DNA of 10,614 bases from contig CAKSHT010000076.1 in NCBI GenBank assembly GCA_934457235.1, positions 1 through 10,614 on the forward strand, in the 5' to 3' direction. Below, piece by piece: positions 1-5,635 of this stretch (its first letter is position 1; every line of letters starts with the position of its first letter). The DNA is from an uncultured Oscillospiraceae bacterium (GTDB lineage Bacteria; Bacillota; Clostridia; Oscillospirales; Ruminococcaceae). Both the position numbers and the translations under genes were made by a program. Under the pieces are notes generated by a model, which made no database searches, was not told where the DNA came from, and saw only the letters and a list, made by a program, of their open reading frames with translations.

Positions 1-786
1 GAGGCGGACAGCGAGATATCGTCGGCGGGAGCTGATACAGCCTTTGACATCGCGGAGGACGAAAACGCAGAAGTGGTGACGATGGAGGTAACGCAGGATA
101 AAGAAACATGCGCTGCCACCGAAGAGATCCTCGTTGATACCGAGGATTCAGCCAATGACGACAGCTTCCAGTCCTGGGATACCGACAACAGCGCCGACAG
201 GGGAAACGGCGATAACACAGGCTGGGCAGACAGCATTGCGGACGATAGTGTTGCACCGGATAATATCCCGGCGGATACGGACACAACGATCGCAGATATA
301 GCCACATATGAGCCGCCGGATAACTCAAATGGTCAGGATTTTGAGGATAACACAGCGGAACCGTGGGAACTGACCAGCGACGATGGTCATGGAAATCCGG
401 AAGCAGGCTACGACACCGCCGAGGTTTCTGACGCAACATCAGATACAGACTATGGCACTGATGACGCCGATGATAATAAAAGTGATCCGTGTATCGGAGA
501 GCTTACTGAAACTGAAGACTGCACGGAAATGACAGAAGAGGAATGCGATACCGGTGAAGCTGCGGATAGCAGTGAAAACATCGGGAGGATCATTTTCGGC
601 GGAAAGGGCTGGATAACATACAACGGCGAGCGATACAATGAAGTCAACGATAAAAACGGCGGCGGAAGTATCATGACAGCGTATGATCCGATCAATAAAA
701 CTTATTATAATGTCGTGTTGAATGGTAATAAACTTTTGGTGTATGACATGAACATGTACATTATCGGTGCTTACATTCATGCGTGA
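1..786 (+). CDS. Acidic low-complexity protein of unknown function, 3' part only
   Basis: The frame is open from the first base to a TGA at 784-786 (261 codons), so the start lies left of the window; a GTG at 73 is in frame but has no convincing ribosome binding site. About the first 190 visible residues are very rich in Asp, Glu, Thr, Ser, Asn and Gly with few hydrophobic residues, as in a disordered linker. The last 70 or so change character and look folded: Gly- and aromatic-rich, beginning near IIFGGKGWITYNGERYNEV and ending MYIIGAYIHA. No membrane segment, sorting motif or catalytic motif is visible. I do not recognise the family. The acidic region could be a spacer in a surface or secreted protein, but no signal peptide can be seen because the N-terminus is missing. 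Codon use looks somewhat more AT-rich near the end than in the downstream genes. That it is coding is likely; its function is unknown. Confidence 0.75.
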   Translation, partial: EADSEISSAGADTAFDIAEDENAEVVTMEVTQDKETCAATEEILVDTEDSANDDSFQSWDTDNSADRGNGDNTGWADSIADDSVAPDNIPADTDTTIADIATYEPPDNSNGQDFEDNTAEPWELTSDDGHGNPEAGYDTAEVSDATSDTDYGTDDADDNKSDPCIGELTETEDCTEMTEEECDTGEAADSSENIGRIIFGGKGWITYNGERYNEVNDKNGGGSIMTAYDPINKTYYNVVLNGNKLLVYDMNMYIIGAYIHA

Positions 787-827
787 TCCGGAATAATTCC
801 GTGGGGAACGCGATATATTATTAACGG

Positions 828-865
828 TCGGTACCCTCATTGGTCTGATGAGGGCGCCGATTTTT
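828..865 (+). terminator. Rho-independent terminator of the acidic-protein gene
   Basis: The stem pairs TCGGT-A-CCCTCAT (828-840) with ATGAGGG-C-GCCGA (848-860). One A/C mismatch and one G-T pair interrupt it, the loop is 7 nt, and TTTTT follows directly (861-865). It lies 42 nt after the stop codon, the right place to end the upstream gene. Confidence 0.88.
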
Positions 866-937
866 GCTGCGAATTTACCTAATTTACTTAACGTCAATGA
901 AAATTCTGTGAAAATCCAAATAATTAACAAAAACCAC

Positions 938-966
938 TTGAAAAGTTGAAAATTTTATGGTAAAAT
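938..966 (+). promoter_or_regulatory. Sigma-A-type promoter for the GGDEF/EAL-like gene
   Basis: A -35 box TTGAAA (938-943) is separated by exactly 17 nt from a -10 box TAAAAT (961-966). Transcription would start near 973 and give a leader of about 68 nt. The leader has a small inverted repeat (TATAC 989-993, GTATA 1001-1005) but no riboswitch that I recognise; in particular I see no cyclic-di-GMP aptamer core. Confidence 0.75.
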
Positions 967-1027
967 GAATGTGTAAGGAAACAAACGTTATACAACATCT
1001 GTATATTTGATAAATAATTAACAACCT

Positions 1028-1036
1028 GAGGTGATC
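1028..1036 (+). promoter_or_regulatory. Extended Shine-Dalgarno that decides a TTG start
   Basis: GAGGTGATC is a 9-nt match to the complement of the 16S rRNA 3' end as known in bacteria. It lies just upstream of the TTG at 1041, with GAGG ending 9 nt before the start. The next in-frame ATG (about codon 34, inside the PAS-like domain) has no comparable site, so TTG is the best start. Confidence 0.8.
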
Positions 1037-1040
1037 ATTC

Positions 1041-3638
1041 TTGAGCGATTCACATGATCAGAATACCGCCCCGGACGTCGAACGGGACAATAAACTGCTT
1101 TACAGCGCAGTTCAGAACAGCGGCAACATAGCATATACAATGAACTTTCACCAGGGCTTCCCTGTAAGGATACTCGCCGGAGGCAGTGCATTCGGCAAGG
1201 CGGGGGACACCATAGTTATGGGTGAAACAGTCCACCCGGACGATTATCAGCCCTTCTGCGAGGTCATAAGCCAGGTAATAGCCGGCACAGCGGATGAGAT
1301 AAAGCTTCACGCGCGCCTTAACAACGGCGGCGAATACCAGTGGTTCTATATAACCGGAAAGGCACGCCGCACCGAGGAGTACCTTGATTTCATTGACGGC
1401 ATGATGTTCAACGTAACGGATTATCTTGACTGCGAGGGCGAGGACACGGTAATGCGCCGCTTCCGCAGCAAGCATACCGTAAAGCTTGAGCAGACCGCAT
1501 ACACCCTCCGCGATATCCTCGGAGAGGACTATCTTGTGCGCATTCAGCAGCCGTTTTCGCAGACAAACGGGCTGTTTTCCGCGATAATCGACAGCGACGG
1601 GACGGTGATTATCCCGAAGGGTCAGGATAAGCGCGTCAATCTGAATAAAATGGATTTCCAGCGCAAGAAGAATATCCGCGTACGCCATCAGGCGCTCGGA
1701 AGCTGGCTTATCACCGGCGAGAGTCAGGAGGTGGTAGACGGCAGCGCAACGCTTCTGGAAACAATGGCGCATACAGTTTCCGGCGTCGCAAATTCCTATG
1801 TCGCGCTTGTCGATGAGATGGAGACCTCCCAGAATGCCAATAAGCTCCTCGGACAGAACTTTGAGGATCAGATATTGGTGAACGGAGTTTATTCGATATT
1901 CCTGCAAAGCCCGGATACCAAAACTGCGATAAAGAACATCACGCTGCTCGTCAGCGAGCATTTCGGGCTGTCTGAGATAGAATTCTGCACCGACGAAAGC
2001 AACCCGGTAAGAATGTATAAGATAGATCGCACGGGCATGGTGCTTCCGGTCATAGGAAGCTTAAAGTGCCTGCCTGAAATAGAAGAAGAACTGGATTACA
2101 GCGGCATAGTATGCACCGACCGCAGCACCGTGCACATCGACTATGACAAGAAAAATCTGAGCTGTGTGCTTGCCCGCACCTATGACCAGGGAAGCAACCG
2201 CGGAGTACTGCTATATACGTCCAAAACCTCCGGCAGGGAGTGGTCGACGAGGGAGCGCAATCTGCTGAAGAATCTGACGCAGCTGCTGTCCACCGTTATT
2301 TATAAGCTGTTTCTGGAGGAGGAGCTGAGAAGCTCCCGCACGCGCCTGGAGCGCCTGGCTTATTACGATATCCCGACGAATATCCCGAACCGCAGCATGT
2401 TTGAGCGGGACTTCATGGACGGCATCACCGAGGGTCACAACGGCGCTGTGATTGCCGTTGAGTTCTCAAATCTCAAGAATATTTCCGAAATATACAGCTT
2501 TGAGTATTCGGACGATATCCTGCGCAGCTGCGCGGAGTACATCATGGCTCTGCCGTGCAGTGCGCCGAAGAAGATATACCGTTTTTCCAGCGACATACTG
2601 TTTGTCGTACTCCGTGGAATCGCCCGTGAGGAAGCGCGGCAGTTCGCGCAGGCGATACTGACGAAATTCCGTTCACCATGGTATCTCCACGACAATGAGC
2701 ACCATATCCGCGTTTACGCCGGATTTGCGATGTATCCCACGGACGCCGAGACCGTGCAGGCATGCGTCAGCGCGGCAACGCATACGCTCCGGCTTGCAAA
2801 GGACAGACGCCTGGAGGACGCCGTGTGCTATTCCGAGGGTCTGGAGGAAAGTCTGACGGACAACAAGATGGTGAAGAAGCTGATAACCGACGCCGCAGAA
2901 AACGGCTTCAATGGTTTCTATTATCTCTATCAGCCGGTGCTTGAAATGGATACCGGCGCACTGCACTGCTGTGAATCAACGCTGTTCTGGGGCAATCAGG
3001 ATATGACAGTACCCCGTGAGCGCTTCATGCCAATAATAGATTCCCTGGGACTGTCAAAGCAGTTCTACAGCTTCGCGTGCGATATGATATGCAGGTTCTG
3101 CGCCACAGTGCGTGAGAACGGGTTCCCGGATTTTCGCGTAAGCTTCGCGATTCCGGAAAATATCCTCAACAGCGAGACCTCCGTGGAGGTGCTTCAGAGC
3201 ACGCTTCTTGAATACTCGCTGCCGCCAGGGGCTGTAAGTATCTCGGTATCCGAGAGCGAGGGAACGCTGACCGGAGGGTGCATATACCTCCAGCAGCTAT
3301 CCGAAATGGGCGTGAATATCATCGCGGACGACACGGGAACCGGCTATTTCACCGCCGCGCCGCTTGAAAATCCGGCGGTAAAGACGGTCAAGATAAAGGC
3401 TTCCAGACTGTCCGGCGACAGCGTATCAACGTCGTTTGTGAAGTCGCTGATAAAGCTTGCCAGGGAGAACAACATCGCAGTATGCGCGAAGGACGTTGAC
3501 AATCCCCGCGACCTCACGGCGCTTGGCGGCTTCGATGTAGACCTTATCCAGGGCATATTCAACGGCAGACCGCTCCGCGATAAGGATTTCATCGAGAAAA
3601 TGACCCAGACGTCCGTCGCAGGCGTGGTAAGAAGATAA
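1041..3638 (+). CDS. PAS/GAF sensor protein with degenerate GGDEF and EAL domains
   Basis: This 865-residue soluble protein has no membrane segments. Domains in order: PAS-like (about 20-140, with NGGEYQWFYITGKARR typical of PAS_3 folds); a middle sensory region (about 150-265, perhaps PocR-like, weak); GAF-like (about 280-425); a short helical linker; GGDEF-like (about 439-600); EAL-like (about 620-850). The GGDEF domain keeps YYDIPTNIPNR (440-450) but has SSDIL (516-520) instead of GGDEF, and the usual first metal Asp is VEF (Glu474). The EAL domain keeps YQPV, Glu645 (EST for EAL), DDTGTGY (763-769), Lys784 and QG. It has Ala703 for the metal-binding Asn, Ser735 for the Glu of LEITE, Lys786 for the Asp of KxD, and Lys817 for the Glu of AEGVE. 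Family knowledge says such changes abolish cyclase and phosphodiesterase activity. A receptor or scaffold role is inferred. The gene is a single unit with its own promoter and terminator. Confidence 0.93.
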   Translation: MSDSHDQNTAPDVERDNKLLYSAVQNSGNIAYTMNFHQGFPVRILAGGSAFGKAGDTIVMGETVHPDDYQPFCEVISQVIAGTADEIKLHARLNNGGEYQWFYITGKARRTEEYLDFIDGMMFNVTDYLDCEGEDTVMRRFRSKHTVKLEQTAYTLRDILGEDYLVRIQQPFSQTNGLFSAIIDSDGTVIIPKGQDKRVNLNKMDFQRKKNIRVRHQALGSWLITGESQEVVDGSATLLETMAHTVSGVANSYVALVDEMETSQNANKLLGQNFEDQILVNGVYSIFLQSPDTKTAIKNITLLVSEHFGLSEIEFCTDESNPVRMYKIDRTGMVLPVIGSLKCLPEIEEELDYSGIVCTDRSTVHIDYDKKNLSCVLARTYDQGSNRGVLLYTSKTSGREWSTRERNLLKNLTQLLSTVIYKLFLEEELRSSRTRLERLAYYDIPTNIPNRSMFERDFMDGITEGHNGAVIAVEFSNLKNISEIYSFEYSDDILRSCAEYIMALPCSAPKKIYRFSSDILFVVLRGIAREEARQFAQAILTKFRSPWYLHDNEHHIRVYAGFAMYPTDAETVQACVSAATHTLRLAKDRRLEDAVCYSEGLEESLTDNKMVKKLITDAAENGFNGFYYLYQPVLEMDTGALHCCESTLFWGNQDMTVPRERFMPIIDSLGLSKQFYSFACDMICRFCATVRENGFPDFRVSFAIPENILNSETSVEVLQSTLLEYSLPPGAVSISVSESEGTLTGGCIYLQQLSEMGVNIIADDTGTGYFTAAPLENPAVKTVKIKASRLSGDSVSTSFVKSLIKLARENNIAVCAKDVDNPRDLTALGGFDVDLIQGIFNGRPLRDKDFIEKMTQTSVAGVVRR

Positions 3639-3644
3639 TTTTTG

Positions 3645-3680
3645 CAGGGACTGTATAAATGCAGTCCCTGTTGATTTATT
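3645..3680 (+). terminator. Hairpin terminator after the GGDEF/EAL-like gene
   Basis: A perfect 9-bp stem, CAGGGACTG (3645-3653) with CAGTCCCTG (3662-3670), has an 8-nt loop and starts 6 nt after the stop codon. The following tract TTGATTTATT is T-rich but interrupted, so termination may be partial. The same bases form the -35 box of the next promoter. Confidence 0.75.
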
Positions 3681-3699
3681 CCGGGATTTATGATATAAT
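3671..3699 (+). promoter_or_regulatory. Extended -10 promoter for the nagZ-HAD pair
   Basis: TTGATT (3671-3676), a 17-nt spacer and a consensus TATAAT (3694-3699) preceded by TGA, which gives the extended -10 form TGnTATAAT. The predicted transcription start is near 3706, about 35 nt before the ATG at 3741. The -35 box directly abuts the upstream terminator stem. Confidence 0.85.
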
Positions 3700-3719
3700 C
3701 AATACAATCATATGTATTG
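3700..3719 (+). repeat. Inverted repeat at the nagZ transcription start
   Basis: CAATACA (3700-3706) and TGTATTG (3713-3719) are perfect inverted copies separated by 6 nt, immediately after the -10 box. The position suits a repressor operator or a 5' mRNA stem. No regulator is encoded nearby, so the role is inference. Confidence 0.45.
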
Positions 3720-3740
3720 GCAAAAGAACGGAGAAAGCAC

Positions 3741-4952
3741 ATGAAACTAAGGAAATTCGCCGCTGCGCTGTTGGCGCTGACCCTTACAGGCTGCATGAGC
3801 ACGCAGCATGAAATAACCACTTCAAGTACAGAACATCCGGAGCAGACTACATCACAGACCTCCGGCGAAACGGATTCGGTAATCCCGGACGTCAGCGCGG
3901 ACATCACGCCCGGTACATCAGAACCGGCTACCGTAGCCGATGAAAAGACCAGAGTGGAAGCGCTCCTTGAACAGATGACTCCGGAGGAAAAGGCAGGACA
4001 ACTGGTGCTTGCGAGATATCCCGGCGGGGATACGGCGCAGAGCGTTGTCAGTGACCTGCAACCGGGAGGATTTACGCTGTTCGCGCAGGATTTTGAGGAC
4101 AAGACCCCCGAAGAACTTACCGCGGAGCTGTCTGAATTGCAGGAGATCTCCGGGATACCGCTGCTGCTTGCGGTGGACGAGGAGGGCGGTGCGGTCGTGC
4201 GGATATCCAAGTTCCCGCAGTACCGCGACGAAAAGTTCCCGGCTCAGTCCAAGGTTCTGGCTTCCGGCGGCGCAGAGGGCGTGTATTCGGACGCCGCGGA
4301 GAAATCAGCGCTGCTTCGTTCCCTGGGACTTAATATGAACCTTGCTCCGGTTTGCGATCTCCCGCGCTCTGACCTGGATTACATCGCCGACCGCGCGTTC
4401 GGTACGGACGTAACTGACGTAGTCAATGCGGTCGCGAGCGCGGTTTCCGGCTACAACGATAATAGTGTGATTTCTGTGCTGAAGCACTTTCCGGGTTACG
4501 GCAACAATTCGGATACGCACACCGGAATTTCGCTTGACAGCCGCCCGATGTCCGAGTTTGAGGAGCTTGACCTTAAACCGTTCGTTTCCGGGATAGAAGC
4601 CGGAGCACCGGTGGTCATGGTGTCGCATAACATAGTCGAGTGCGTGGATGCGGAGCTTCCGGGTTCGCTGTCGCCGGAGATGTATTCACTGGTTCGCTCC
4701 CTGGGCTTTGACGGCGTGATAATGACGGACGACCTTTCCATGAAAGCCATCGGCACATACTGCGGAGAGGACGAAGCCGCAGTGACTGCTTTCCTTGCGG
4801 GCGCCGATCTGCTGTGCAGCACGGACTATGAGAGTGCCGTGAAATCGCTGACAGAGTCGGTGAGATCAGGGCGTATAACAGAAGAACGGCTTGACGAGTC
4901 GGTGAGCCGAATACTTGAGATGAAGATAAAATACGGGATAATCGAGGACTGA
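3741..4952 (+). CDS. nagZ: Lipoprotein beta-N-acetylglucosaminidase, NagZ-type glycoside hydrolase family 3
   Basis: This 403-residue protein is expected to remove terminal N-acetylglucosamine from cell-wall muropeptides or glycans outside the membrane. The ATG at 3741 has GGAG 7 nt upstream; an in-frame TTG at 3717 sits only about 11 nt from the predicted transcript start and lacks a binding site. The N-terminus is a lipoprotein signal with lipobox LTGC (Cys18), then a Ser/Thr-rich linker to about residue 70. The catalytic barrel starts at LLEQMTPEEKAGQL. The NagZ loop KHFPGYG is at 248-254, with the Asp258-Thr-His260 dyad behind it, and TDDLSM places the likely nucleophile at Asp330. Tyr253 replaces the second His usual in KHFPGHG. 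Only the GH3 N-terminal domain is present, unlike the longer two-domain Bacillus NagZ. The HAD gene follows after 1 nt. Family assignment is firm; exact substrate is not. Confidence 0.9.
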   Translation: MKLRKFAAALLALTLTGCMSTQHEITTSSTEHPEQTTSQTSGETDSVIPDVSADITPGTSEPATVADEKTRVEALLEQMTPEEKAGQLVLARYPGGDTAQSVVSDLQPGGFTLFAQDFEDKTPEELTAELSELQEISGIPLLLAVDEEGGAVVRISKFPQYRDEKFPAQSKVLASGGAEGVYSDAAEKSALLRSLGLNMNLAPVCDLPRSDLDYIADRAFGTDVTDVVNAVASAVSGYNDNSVISVLKHFPGYGNNSDTHTGISLDSRPMSEFEELDLKPFVSGIEAGAPVVMVSHNIVECVDAELPGSLSPEMYSLVRSLGFDGVIMTDDLSMKAIGTYCGEDEAAVTAFLAGADLLCSTDYESAVKSLTESVRSGRITEERLDESVSRILEMKIKYGIIED

Positions 4953-4953
4953 A

Positions 4954-5490
4954 ATGAAGAAGTTTTACATATTCGATCTTGACGGAACGATCGCAGACAG
5001 CATGGGCTACTGGTACGGCAGCTTTACTCCGCAGGATCTGGGCAACGAAGACAGAATGCAGGAGGTACGCCGCGGCATGAAGCAGAAGTACGCGGATATC
5101 ATACAGCCGAAGCCCGGCGCGCTTGATGTTCTGGAGAAGCTTCACGCCAATGGCGCAGAGATGTGCATAGCGAGCGCTACTGACCGCTGGGTGTCACAGC
5201 CGTTCACCGAGAAATTCGACATCGACAGGTATTTCAGATTCTACCTGGACTGCACCGAAGCCGGTGCGCACAAGGACAAGCCGGATATCTACCTCCAGGC
5301 TGCTGAGCGGCTCGGAGCAACCCCATCTGAATGCGTTGTTGTGGAGGACGCCGCATACTGCGCCGAAACCGCCCATAACGCGGGTTTCCATGTTATCGGC
5401 ATATATGACGTGAATACTGCTCCGCGCGGCGATGTCAGCAGGTTTGCAGATGTTTTCATCAGAACTATGAAGGATTTCCCGGTCGAATGA
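4954..5490 (+). CDS. HAD-superfamily phosphatase, subfamily IA-like
   Basis: This 178-residue cytoplasmic hydrolase shows all four HAD motifs: FDLDGT with nucleophile Asp8 and Asp10; SATD (74-77) as the motif II Ser/Thr; Lys107 in HKDKPDIY as the motif III Lys; and VVVEDA with Glu131-Asp132 binding Mg2+. The cap between motifs I and II is only about 55 residues and the whole protein is shorter than the 210-220 residues usual for phosphoglycolate phosphatase or beta-phosphoglucomutase relatives, so it may accept a different or larger substrate. The ATG lies 1 nt after the nagZ stop, with GAGGA at 4944-4948 inside the end of nagZ, so translation is probably coupled. The pairing hints at an amino-sugar phosphate from cell-wall turnover, but that is inference. 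No clear terminator follows, so some readthrough into the polysaccharide gene is possible. Confidence 0.88.
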   Translation: MKKFYIFDLDGTIADSMGYWYGSFTPQDLGNEDRMQEVRRGMKQKYADIIQPKPGALDVLEKLHANGAEMCIASATDRWVSQPFTEKFDIDRYFRFYLDCTEAGAHKDKPDIYLQAAERLGATPSECVVVEDAAYCAETAHNAGFHVIGIYDVNTAPRGDVSRFADVFIRTMKDFPVE

Positions 5491-5533
5491 CCTTGTTTTT
5501 CCCCGATTTCCATGAAATGAGCCGCGAAAAGTG

Positions 5534-5562
5534 TTGCACTATAACGAAACATGTGCTATAAT
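5534..5562 (+). promoter_or_regulatory. Extended -10 promoter for the polysaccharide gene
   Basis: TTGCAC (5534-5539), a 17-nt spacer and TATAAT (5557-5562), preceded by TGC for the extended -10 form. The predicted start near 5569 gives a leader of about 67 nt, ending in AAAGGA (5623-5628), 7 nt before the ATG at 5636. Confidence 0.85.
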
Positions 5563-5567
5563 AAAAA

Positions 5568-5588
5568 TGCCGTGCATACATGCTGGCA
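5568..5588 (+). repeat. Interrupted inverted repeat at the polysaccharide-gene transcript start
   Basis: TGCC-gt-GCAT-ac-ATGC-t-GGCA reads as a two-part inverted repeat over the expected transcription start. It could be an operator half-site pair or a small 5' stem. It is not followed by a T tract, so it is not a terminator. Confidence 0.35.
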
Positions 5589-5635
5589 GATATGTTTGTA
5601 ATATAGTGAATGCTTTACAGATAAAGGAACTATAG

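Noticed and set aside
789..801. Short palindrome CGGAAT-A-ATTCCG just after the first stop codon
   Set aside because: Its one-base loop cannot form a normal RNA hairpin and no T tract follows; the real terminator is 27 nt further on.
439..930. Antisense open frame over the end of the acidic-protein gene and its terminator
   Set aside because: It runs across the terminator hairpin and the gap, with no ribosome binding site and no domain.
967..1040. Cyclic-di-GMP riboswitch in the sensor-gene leader
   Set aside because: The leader is only about 68 nt and shows none of the conserved GEMM aptamer core or a two-stem layout.
1050..1961. Long antisense open frame (303 codons) opposite the PAS-like part of the sensor gene
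   Set aside because: It is a shadow of a well-supported gene: no binding site, no recognisable domain, and composition as expected from the opposite strand.
3717..3740. TTG at 3717 as the nagZ start
   Set aside because: It lies about 11 nt from the predicted transcript start and inside the inverted repeat, has no binding site, and would put charged residues before the lipoprotein signal.
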